Source: Plantago major (lineage: Eukaryota; Streptophyta; Magnoliopsida; Lamiales; Plantaginaceae). Taken from it: a DNA stretch of 64,000 nt. This document shows, piece by piece, positions 35,226 through 45,781 of the stretch; the first letter of the stretch is position 1; every line of letters starts with the position of its first letter. The stretch is from NCBI GenBank assembly GCA_026545765.1, contig CM048840.1, positions 26,974,765-27,038,764 of the forward strand. The letters run 5' to 3'. Both the position numbers and the translations under genes were made by a program. Under the pieces are notes generated by a model that did no database searches, was not told where the DNA came from, and saw only the letters and a program-made list of their open reading frames with translations.

Positions 35226-36933
35226 TCATGGTGTATTCTCGTTTTCAGATTTTCCCTTGAATCCTCCTTTTCCAGAAGCAAATGCACCAAAGGCAATACC
35301 TGCATCTTTAATTTTACCCCCAACTGTTAGAGACGCATCTTTTACTGTACCACCAACTGTTTGAGTCGCACCTTTAAGTTTACCCCCAGCTGTTAGAGAC
35401 GTATCTTTTACTGTACTGTCGACTGTTTGAACCGCACCTTTAAGTTTACCCCCAGCTATTAGAGACGCATCTTTTAATTTACCACTGGCTGTTTGAGCCG
35501 CACCTTTAACTTTACCCCTAGCTGTTAGAGATGCATATTTTACTGTACCACCGGTTGTTACAACCGCATCTTTAACTTTACCCCCAGCCGTTAAATACGC
35601 ATCTTTTACTGTACCACCGGCTGTTAGAGCCGCACCTTTAACTTTACCCCCAGCTGTTAGTGACGCATCTTTTACTGTACCACCGGTTGTTAGAGCCGCA
35701 TCTTTAATTTTATCACCAGCTGTTAGAGATGCATCTTTTACTGTACCACCGGCTATTAGAGCCGCACCTTTAACTTTACCCCCAACTATTAGAGACGCAT
35801 CTTTTACTGTACCATCGGTTGTTACAGCCGCATCTTTAACTTTACCCCCAACTGTTAGAGACGCATCTTTTACTGTACCACCTGCTCTTTGAGCCGCACC
35901 TTTAAGTCTACCCCCAACTGTTAGAGACGCATCTTTTACTGTACCGCCGATTGTTTGAGCCGCACCTTTAAATTTACCCCCAGCTGTTAGAGACGCATCT
36001 TTTACTGTACCGCCGATTGTTTGAGCCACACTTTTAAATTTACCCCCAGCTGTTAGAGACGCATCTTTTACTGTACCACTGGCTGTTTGAGCCGCACCTT
36101 TAACTTTACCTCCAGTTGTTAGAGATGCATCTTTTACTATACCACCGCTTGTTACAGCCGCATCTTTAACTTTACCCCCAGCTGTTAGAGACGCATCTTT
36201 TACTGTACCACTAGCTGTTTGAGCCGCACCTTTAAGTTTAACCCCAGCTGTTAGAGACGCATCTTTTACTGTACCGCTGACTGTTTGAGCCGCACCTTTA
36301 AGTTTACCCCCAGATGTTAGAGACGCATCTTTTACTGTACCACCGGTTGTTTGAGCCGCACCTTTAACTTTACCCCCAGCTGTTAGAGATGCATCTTTTA
36401 CTGTACCACCGGTTGTTTGAGCCGCACCTTTAACTTTACCCTCAACTGTTAGTGACGCGTCTTTTACTGTACCACCGGCTACTAGAGTTGCACCTTTAAC
36501 TTTACCCCCAGCTGTTAGAGCCGCACCTTTTACTGTACCTCTGGTTGTTAGTGCCGCATCTTTAATCTTTTCCGCACCTCCTGAGATAGTCCTAGATGAA
36601 CATGGGCATCAATTAGTCACGATTAGCATGGGAAGAATTAGAAACACATTCAAGGTCTCCAAACAAACTTATACAAAAATATCTCACAAAACTAAATATA
36701 TTAGCAATAGAAAGCTTATAAGATTGAAGAATTGGATTGCACAATACTGTGTTAGTCGCAGAGTCGTACATTTTTGTCAAGCATGGATTGGTAACTTACT
36801 TAGAGGCCTTTTCTTTGTAAAAATTTGCCCAACTGTGCGCCATGGCAGCCGCTGCCCGGCCTGTGCACAACCCCCCAGACATCGAAGCCGCAAGGCACAC
36901 CAAGAGCAACAACACATACCTGTTTATTGTCAT
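35226..36933 (-). CDS. Secreted 22-residue-repeat LEA-like protein, 499 aa
   Basis: There are two exons on the minus strand: 36933-36800 and 36591-35226, with a GT-AG intron in phase 2; the sum is exactly 500 codons. Residues 1 to about 25 (MTINRYVLLLLVCLAASM) are a probable signal peptide, followed by AHSWANFYKEKAS. The rest is about 19 copies of a 22-residue unit made of two 11-mers, GGTVKDASLTA and GGKLKGAAQTA, ending in AFGAFASGKGGFKGKSENEN. The 11-residue period and Lys/Asp placement recall LEA_4 repeats and other 11/3-helix proteins. Each unit is net positive and Gly-rich, unlike usual LEA_4. It has the same strand and first-intron phase as the LEA_4 gene next door, so it is likely a diverged paralogue. 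Function is inferred only: a desiccation or stress protectant of the secretory path or wall. Confidence 0.8.
35290..36565 (-). repeat. 66-bp coding minisatellite, about 19 units
   Basis: The unit on the plus strand reads 'gcatcttttactgtaccacc' then 'gccgcacctttaactttacc' plus linkers, in register throughout. Units differ at few bases, so recent unequal exchange or gene conversion is likely. Every indel keeps the 66-bp (22-codon) phase. Confidence 0.9.
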
Positions 36934-37404
36934 TTTATTTATTTTTTTTGGTTTTTATACATATATAATTTTTTTTTTCTTTTTTCAAATGTAGCAGTGT
37001 TAATTATAAGTAAGAAGTTTATGGGTATTTTTATAGTAGCATGAATGGGTGAAACATGTGAGTTTGAACGTGGATGATTAGAAATTAGTTACTAGTTCAA
37101 CGGGGTTTGCTCTTGGCCAAACGTTTAGGAGGTATTGGCAAAAAATAGAAATGGACAATGACCTCTTTCCAATTATAGGCTTGAGTAAATCATCCTCAAG
37201 TCGTCTTAAACGTGTGTCAACTATTAGAGTTACTAAATTTAAACTTTGTCTCCCTTAAACTTATTATATTTGTATGGAGGAGCTATAGATGTTTATAATA
37301 CATTTGTGCTAAACTTAAAAAACTTCAATTATCATTTATTTTGGATAAGAAAAAAAATAAAATTTGGATTGGGAGGTTTTGAGAAATAGATTTAAGAACA
37401 CTAA

Positions 37405-37532
37405 GGCTCTGTTCTCTTCAACTGAAATTTTTTGAACTAAACTGAATTGAACTGTAGTATAAAATATAACTAAGCAGAACTAAATGGAACTGAACTGAAC
37501 TAAATGAGTTTTCAGTTGAAAAGAACAGAGTC
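37405..37532. mobile_element. Tourist-like MITE, 128 bp
   Basis: GGCTCTGTTCTCTTCAACTG at the left and its complement CAGTTGAAAAGAACAGAGTC at the right form the inverted repeat. TAA flanks both sides (37402-37404 and 37533-37535). Same end family as 27348 and 59545. It lies about 240 bp upstream of the sugar transporter start codon. Confidence 0.85.
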
Positions 37533-37773
37533 TAATAATAACAAAACGGTAAAAAAGTCAACAGGTAGAAACTCAAATCCACGTGGACCAATGGCGGATC
37601 ATCTTCTCCCTTTTCATGCTCTTTCTCGCATGTTCATCAGCTTCTCCTTCATTCTCGCTTGAATTTCCCAATTCAATCTTTATAATCATCAAATCATCAT
37701 CCAAGCATGAAACATCGTCACATTTTCACCGAATCACCTGATAATCTTCTCCAAGTACTGAAACGACGTCGTA

Positions 37774-40700
37774 ATGAGCTCGTCGGAACACACCGCCGCA
37801 GAGGATGGGCTGAGGAAGCCATTGCTGCACACCGGAAGCTGGTACCGCATGTCCGGCATTGGCTCCCGTCAATCGAGTATAATGAATTCCTCTATTCAGA
37901 TGATGCGTGAGTCCATTTCGGTCTTCTTCTGCGTCTCCATTGTTGCTCTAGGTCCAATTCAATTCGGATTCACGGTATAGAAACCCTTGCATTCTGTTTG
38001 ATTTTGTGGAATTTGATTGTTATGTTATGGAATTATGCATACCAAGTGTTTGATGAAGTGATTTACAGTGTGGATACTCGAATCCTACGCAAAATGATAT
38101 CATTAGAGACCTCAACCTTACCATTTCTGAGGTACTATATGGTGTTAGTTCTTTTGTTGATCCAAGGAGAAGAGATTGTAATGCTTTGTTTTGTTCTGGG
38201 GTATAGTTTTCGGTATTTGGTTCGTTGTCGAATGTTGGAGCAATGGTTGGTGCTATAACGAGTGGACAGATTGCGGAGTATATAGGACGGAAAGGGGTAT
38301 GAATGTTTTGCATACAATGTGATTGTTTTTGTTGATTTTTATCGTCTTTTGATAATGTTTTGTGAACGGTGAAATGCAGTCACTGATGGTTGCTGCAGTT
38401 CCTAATATTATTGGATGGCTGGCCATTTCATTTGCAAAAGTGAGTTCTGGATTTTCACTTTGTATTTCCTGCTAGAGTTGCATCTTATGCTAATGTGGTT
38501 TACTGGCTTTGTTTAGGACTCATCTTTCTTATTTATGGGACGACTGTTGGAAGGGTTTGGTGTTGGAATAATATCATACACGGTAAGTTTTCGATAGTTG
38601 TTTGAGGAAATGCCTAGTTGGAACTCACGGAGCTTTGCTCTAAGGCTTTATTTGGTTTGAGGGAATATGGGGGAAAAGAAAAAAAATAGTGGAAAATAAG
38701 ATTTTCCTGAAAAATGTAAGGGAAAAATAACTTTCCTTATTTTGTGGAGATAGGTTATTTTGTATAGATTCTGATGAATTTTCCAGGATTTTCGAGAACT
38801 ACCAAATGGTGAAAAATAATATTTTTTCCTATTTTTTTTCTTTTCCTCCATTTTCCCTCAAACCAAATGAAGCCTAAGGTTATAATGCTTGGTGTTTTTG
38901 TTGTTTCTAAAAAATTATGGGTGAATTACAAATTGATACCACCCCAAATCTTTACTACCTATTAGTCATACATACTTTCTTTCTCACAATTTAGTATCTA
39001 CTTGTCTAATCTTCCAAATTTGTCTTCAATTTAATATGGTATTTTTCATTAAAATCATCATCAAATTTGACTAATTGATTCCTATAATCAATCTAATTAT
39101 AGAAGAAATCCAATCAAAATTTCTCTTCTTCAAATTCCACACAAATCAAATGATGCAAGCATCACGTTTCAGGAAATCAAGCATCATACTTGAATTCAAT
39201 TACTGAAAATCAAGCATCATATTGGAAAGTAAGCATCACATTTCTGGAAAACAAGCATCAATACTAAAAATCAAGCATTTTGTTTCTTATTTTTAGAAAT
39301 CAAGCATCATAATTACTGATAAACAAGTACCAAATATCAAAACAAGCATCACATAACAAACCTATTGACATGAAAATGTGTATACTGTAAATCAGTAATT
39401 AAGGAAGTGATTTCATCAAGAATGGTAATGTTTCTTTCCAAAGTTACTAAAATTAAGAAGATGACTAATTTGTATAAATGTTTTGACTAATTTGTAGGAA
39501 GTTTTTTTTATGTGTGACTAATGTGTTTGAAGTTTTTGAAACTACATTTTGTAATTATTCAAAAAATTATAGGTGCCCGTATATATAGCAGAGATAGCAC
39601 CTCAAAACTTAAGAGGGAGCCTTGGATCTGTTAATCAGGTTGGTTACATTGGTTCTTCTGAGTTATCCTGCTCGTATGGTTTGTAATAATTGCCTAAGTG
39701 GTATAGTAAGCTCCAATATGCTGAGTTTCCTTTGTAGCTCTCAGTAACAATCGGACTAATGCTGGCGTATCTACTTGGGCTTTTTCTTCCATGGAGAGTT
39801 CTTGCAGTTGTTGGTGAGTTTTCATATGCATCTCTGTTATGGTGAAACGAGCTCACTTTCGCCCAGCATATAGTATGGAAGTTGCCTTTTCTCAGTTTTA
39901 ATTGCAACAACTTTCAGCAATTGTTTCTGGCTTATTTGTCGGCGGATTAAAAAAGTCGGGTTTTTTTATAACTCTTGCAGGATAAGACTTGTAAGTTTTC
40001 CTGCATATAACGTTTCATAGCTAATGTAGGATAATATTTTAATAACCAGTTTACTAATACATCATTTTTTTCCCTTCATGTGCCCATCTGCATGCTTTTA
40101 CTGAGCTTGTAGAACACTTCCAGTAATAAATTCAGTATGGTTGTAGTTCCTTTACATGTAAGAGTCAAGACATTCCCATAAGGCCATAACGTGACTGAAC
40201 TCTCTTGGCAATCATCTGTGATGTTGTACCCTGATCTCACTATATTAAGGTGTTATGTTCTGGGCCAGCCTTAATCACTTCAAGAGATATAGGAACATCG
40301 CTAACAGTTGAATCTTTTGTAGATCCAACTCTGAGTTACTTGACTATGCATACCACTGAACAATTATATCACTCGCAGGAACTCTGCCATGCTTAATCTT
40401 GATCCCTGGTCTGTTCTTCATACCAGAATCTCCTCATTGGTTGGTATGTGAAACAAGCTAGATTCCTTTATTGTTTCAGCTTTATGGTTTTTTGTCGTTT
40501 GTATACGTAATTTAATTTATTGACACAATATTATTTTATAACTGCCAGGCTAAAATGGGCTTGACTGAAGACTTTGAAACTTCTTTGCAAGTCTTGAGGG
40601 GATTCGATACAGACATCACTCTTGAAGTAAATGAGATCAAGGTATCTATTTCATCCTTGGTTTGCTCACTAATCATCTTTCATGCTATGTTAGTCTTTAA

Positions 40701-43700
40701 CTTGGTTCTTGAAGAAATTTTTGGCATCCTATGTCAAATGAGAGACCATACCTTATGTTCATTTATTGTGTACCAGAGATCTGTGGCTTCATCAAGCAAA
40801 AGAACTGCTATTCGATTCTCGGAGCTCAAGAGAAAACGCTACCGGTATCCTTTGATGGTAAACCTGTTGGTTAAATTGACTTGGCTAGTCTGTTTATCTT
40901 CGCCACATTTCCTTAAATATATAAGTTTGCTAGTTCTTGCTCAAGCTTTTCTGTCTAATAATTTATGAGGCGTTATTGTTTCTCCCACAGGTTGGAATTG
41001 GACTATTGATGCTCCAGCAACTAAGTGGTATCAATGGTGTTCTCTTTTATTCAAGTAGCATATTCCAGTCTGCAGGTGAGGCATTAACATAGAACCCGTC
41101 TGTCATATTTAATCTGAATAACTGCATGCAGTTATTTTGGAAACTGTGAAGTACAACTTCAGTTCTGGCACGGGATGACTTAAACTTCGTAATTGGATGA
41201 CATAATATGCTGCAATCATGATCTGCTGAAAGTGAATATATTTTGTATCCCAACAATTATTGTGCATAACTTAAAGTGTTGGTTGTTAAATACCTGAATT
41301 AAACTATTATTCTGTAGTTGTAATTTTGCCAATTTCTCAGCAAGAACAAAGTAGTTCAAGTTGAATTTATTTGATCTCCCGGACTCCCGACTGCATAGTT
41401 GAAAATCGAGATTTATACACTGTCCTCAAATTTGAACAGGAGTTTCATCTGGTAAAGCTGCAACTTTTTTGATTGGGGCTATTCAGGTAAGCATCAACAG
41501 CCATATGCACACTGGACCACTGACTTATACATATATAAACTCAGTTGTTAAAAGATTCTATAATATCTGAAGGTTATTGTCACTGGGATTTCGACTACTT
41601 TGGTGGACAAAGCGGGCCGCAGAATTCTTCTTTTAGTGCGTTCCGAAAATACTTATAGACTGAACTGAATTTGGTTATGTGCTCGAGTTCATGCTGATTG
41701 ATGATAATAGATAATAATACTTTTTCTGCAGGTATCCTCATCATTAATGACTTTCAGCAGCATAGTTGTGGCAACTGCGTTTTTTTTGAAGGTTTGTACC
41801 TTTTCACTTTTTTTTTATTGAGGAAGTCTCCTAGGAGACCGTCTATAATAAATATAAAAAAAAGACACCGACAAACATTAGGGTAATAACTGAGAACTTA
41901 AGGTTTTAGTTAAGAACATTGGCATTGTTCATAAACAAAAAATGCATTTTTGTTAATAACATAGATGTTTTACTTAAAAACATCGATGTTTCTCTTAACA
42001 ACATACTTAGGTCGGTCTATTTTAAAATAAGTATAGTCGGTTTCCACAATACTTGGTTTTTGTTTTTTTGCTAAATATGATGATTACAAGGTTCAGTTCA
42101 GCATCATTCTGTACTCTACGTGATGCTTAACATATATGTATCTTCTTAATTTCATTTTTTTAATGCAAAGCAGGACGCATTGCCAGAATCTTCTCACTCT
42201 CTCTTGGGAGTTATGTCACTAGTTGGCCTTCTGGTATGTCCTGTGTGCGTTATATTCTCAGAATCCCCATATAAGGTTGTGATTTCATGTTTTAATCTAG
42301 ATTTACTTTTTCCCAGCTCTTGGTGATTGGTTTCTCTATAGGACTTGGAGCTGTTCCGTGGATTATAATGTCTGAGGTATGTCGGTGCAACTAATGACCA
42401 TGCTATTTCCATGATTAATCTTTAGAAGGAATAAGATACACAATGTTATAGTCAATAATCCTGGCTATCTAGATACGAACCACATTTATGCTGCTCCTTA
42501 GGATTCTCCTTTGAGCTTACTGCAGTAGCTAAAAGGTCTAATCACGGGAAAAAAAAATTAAGGAGTATAAATCATAATAATTATAAAGCTTAGAAACAAT
42601 TTGACATCTCCTTTCAGCCAATCAATTTTCTAATCATTACACAGGCTGCAAAGTTGCAAAAACTTTGCGAAATGGAATAGTTAATGCAGTCAAATGTTCA
42701 TAGAGTAGTGATATATAAGCCTATGCTTGTGAAAGCACTTCACTATAATGGCAGGAGTATAACTGCTTGGCTTCTAAAGTATATGCGTACTGCAAATTTA
42801 CCTACCAACACTCAATTCTTCAACTCTAAAAATCAATAGCAATTATATTTATAAAGATAGTTCGTGATGCAGCGTGCGTGGTTGGATACAAGAACAATAA
42901 ACTCAAAACTCGTTGATTCAAAAGAATACCGAGAATTGACTCAAAACTCGTTGATTCAGCAGAATACCGAGAATTGATGGATCAAGATTCGTTGATTCAC
43001 AGGAATACCGAAAATTGACAGATTTGGAGGAACACCTCTATTTTTTCATATTATATCTCAAGACTAATATCATGTCTGATAAAACAATGAACAAGTACTT
43101 AAATAGTAAAACTCCTAGCCATAAGTAATCCTAATCAAACTATACTTCTAATTACCAATATAATCCTAAAAATATTCTAACTAATATTTACATAATCTAA
43201 CACGGAGCCTAACATAATCTGTTTGGACCGCATCATTCTCTACAGGGCAGAAAAGATTCGTCCTCGGATCATAAGCCGCATCATCATCAGCTGAAGAATC
43301 ACGTACAAAAGCAAACCTTGTGGAAACACAAACCGACCATACACATGTCTAATCAATTCCCTAGTTTAGTCATTCTTTACTCTATCAAACAGATGCCGAA
43401 CGTCGTCAATAAACTCTAACACACATAGGTGTATGTAATGCTGGTAACTCTGGTCTCGCATGTTATCTATGTGGATCATGGTGATGCCATCTATCTCCCT
43501 AGTGATGAAAGTCAGAATGGGTCTTTCTCTAACACCCTATGTTCCAAAGGAAAGTGTCGATACACTTTTTGATCATCATTCTGTTCATCATGCACCTCTA
43601 GTTTTGCACCAAAAGATCTGGACAACTCGCATGTCTTCAATTTTAACTCACTAACTTGGATCCCAGATGACAGAGAATAATTATTTGTTGTAGAGATAAG

Positions 43701-44990
43701 TGCATCTCGTAAAACAAATCTTTTTCTATCTTTTAGTTCTTCCTCGTCCCAAATAATAACAATATCATTCTCTTCATCACTACCCTTTCCCTCCGGGTAG
43801 TTATCCCAAATAGGAGACTCTTTCCAATTCGTTTCGCAGGAACGTTCCTCAGTGGTGAACAATTGCTCCATTCCAACTTGACAATTGACACACAAGAAAG
43901 CCATAAATCAGGCCATAGTTTCCGGGAATCTGCTGCTTGATGGCGCACGAGATTAGACCTGTCAAACCTGATTCGATTCCGATCTCCACCGTTCAGATTC
44001 TAGGTCAACGAGTTGTCTTGATTCTATCAAAATTTTGTGACGATCCAACGGCTTAATCAACGGAAAACTCCGTTTTACTCAGACTGCGCTGTGCTGTCAA
44101 TGCTATATGAAAATTGTCTTTTCTTCACAAAAATCAGCCCGGATCACCTGGAATATGATACCAATCTGATACAGCGTGCGTGGTTGGATACAAGAACAAT
44201 AAACTCAAAATTCGTTGATTCAAAAGAATACCGAGAATTGACTCAAAACTCGTTGATTCAACAGAATACCGAGAATTGATGGATCAAGATTCGTTGATTC
44301 ACAGGAATACCGAAAATTGACAGATTTGGAGGAACACCTCTATTTTTTCATATTATATCTCAAAACTAATCTCCTGCCTGATAAAACAATGAACAAGTAC
44401 TTAAATAGTAAAACTCCTAGCCACTAAGTAATCCTAATCAAACTATGCTTCTAATTACCAACATAATCTTAAACATATTCTAACTAATATTTACATAATC
44501 TAACACGGAGCCTAACATAATCTGTTTGGACTGCATCAGTTCGTACCATAAAATTCTCATATGATGACCATAAATGCTTTCTTAGGCTGTTCTACTATTT
44601 TGGATAATGCATACAGTAACCTAGTTCTTATTTCGTCAAGTATATTCTGATCGTTGCAGATTCTTCCTGTAAGTATTAAGAGTCTTGCTGGCAGTGTAGC
44701 AACATTAGCAAATTGGTTTTCGGCATCAGTGGTGACAATGACGGCTAACTTGCTCTTAACTTGGAGTAGTGGAGGTTCTTCTCTCTTATTCTCTGGCTCT
44801 CTCTGTATATGTTTGTGTAAATAATTCATGCTGATGTTTACAATTCATTTTCTTTTTCTTCCTGTTTTCTTTCCCAGGAACTTTTACCATTTATGCATTG
44901 GTATCGGCTTTTACTGTAGTGTTCGTGGCTAAGTGGTTGCCTGAAACAAAAGGAAAAACTCTAGAAGAAATTCAATTGTGTTTTAGATGA
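37774..44990 (+). CDS. ERD6-like sugar transporter (MFS), 487 aa, 18 exons
   Basis: Exons: 37774-37974, 38069-38131, 38207-38296, 38380-38439, 38517-38582, 39573-39638, 39738-39813, 40379-40443, 40549-40641, 40777-40857, 40991-41075, 41440-41486, 41573-41635, 41732-41791, 42174-42233, 42317-42376, 44660-44774 and 44878-44990; all GT-AG and in phase. The length equals the usual 487 aa. Twelve-helix facilitator hallmarks are present: LHTGSWYRM near the start, [14 protein letters not shown] and [49 protein letters not shown] and [12 protein letters not shown]. The N-terminal LRKPLL dileucine-type motif suits the tonoplast ERD6-like (ERDL6) subgroup, which exports glucose from the vacuole. The usual PESPRW signature reads PESPHW here (exon 8). 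Intron 16 is enlarged by an LTR element. The subgroup is inferred from sequence recall. Confidence 0.93.
38644..38874. mobile_element. Tourist-like MITE in intron 5 of the transporter
   Basis: Ends GGCTTTATTTGGTTTGAGGG and, complemented, GGCTTCATTTGGTTTGAGGG; TAA on both sides (38641-38643 and 38875-38877). 231 bp, non-coding. Confidence 0.85.
39155..39360 (+). repeat. Degenerate AAGCATCA repeat in intron 5
   Basis: About nine spaced copies of CAAGCATCA or TAAGCATCA with variable AT-rich spacers of 10-30 bp. It is not a perfect tandem array. Confidence 0.55.
42865..44538 (-). mobile_element. Short non-autonomous LTR element (TRIM/LARD-like) in intron 16
   Basis: Direct terminal repeats at 42865-43235 and 44167-44538 (about 371 bp, TGATG...CATCA) are flanked by a perfect 5-bp duplication GTTCG (42860-42864 and 44539-44543). 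Next to the right LTR, on the minus strand, TTGGTATCAT resembles the initiator-Met PBS (TGGTATCAGAGC), which sets the orientation. The 0.93-kb interior shows no reverse transcriptase; a minus-strand open stretch at 43904-43512 is unrecognised. The LTRs differ at roughly a dozen places, suggesting insertion about a million years ago at common plant rates (rough estimate). Confidence 0.85.
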
Positions 44991-45238
44991 CAATAGTTGC
45001 TACCACTTTCAGCCATCTCTTATTCAATTTCGAGATGGTTTTGTGACAATCCCTTTTATTAATCTTCAAAGGCACTGTGTGTATTGAGAAAATCACAAAA
45101 TTTACCCAAAAAAGTTTCATCATTAATCACCCCCAGGTTGACGACTGATGAAATTGACAAATCTTAAGCATCAGCAAACAAAAAGGTAAAACATCTCAAT
45201 TATTTGAAATTCGAAATAAAACCAGATGTGTGTAGGAC

Positions 45239-45370
45239 TTATTTGTTGGCATCATCAGCGTGAAGGGTAGCAACTAGCAAGGAACTGCTTGTGACTGCAA
45301 AACACAAGAAGATCTCTCTGTGGGAACCAGGTGACCTGCTTCCATTATGCCTTTGAATTTGGAATTGCTA
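45239..45370 (-). pseudogene. Relic of an alpha/beta-hydrolase last exon
   Basis: On the minus strand this stretch follows the last exon of the intact hydrolase gene (60720-60585) closely: GGTAGCAA, then GCAGGTCACCTGGTT for the AGHLVHLE catalytic-His block, then AGAGAGA, and finally TTCCTTGCT ... GATGATG for RRFLASLHVDDD. The frame is not kept and no other hydrolase exon was recognised nearby. It is a small duplicated fragment of a host gene lying between the transporter and the cyclase. Confidence 0.65.
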
Positions 45371-45781
45371 CCTAGCTACCAGTTATTGTTTAATAAAACC
45401 ATTAGTATGCCTCTCAGAGACGCCAGGGATTCTGCATCTCTCTGGTGAAGTTAAGAGAATTAGTTTTATTATCATAATCACGATGTATAAGATTAGCAAT
45501 GGAAAGTGTGTTTTCCTAATCAAATCCTCCTAACGAGCTTCTTGGGAACTATGGAAATCTTCTTCTATCACAATACTAAATATGTTCTACAGTATGGTTA
45601 TATACAGATGCATGTTCCTGTAACTCTATTTTCTATTGTGATGACTGATGAAACATTTTAAGTATCTTATACTAGAAGCTATTAGCCTTTCGTATAGTAA
45701 ATGAACGCTCCTGTTAGCTCTTTTCATACAGCAAGTGGAATATTGACAATATCTTGAATTCTCTGACAGTCTTTTTATCGT

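Noticed and set aside
43512-43904. Acidic open stretch inside the intronic LTR element as a host gene
   Set aside because: It lies fully between two LTRs, has no recognised domain, and interrupts a transporter intron; it is treated as interior of the element.
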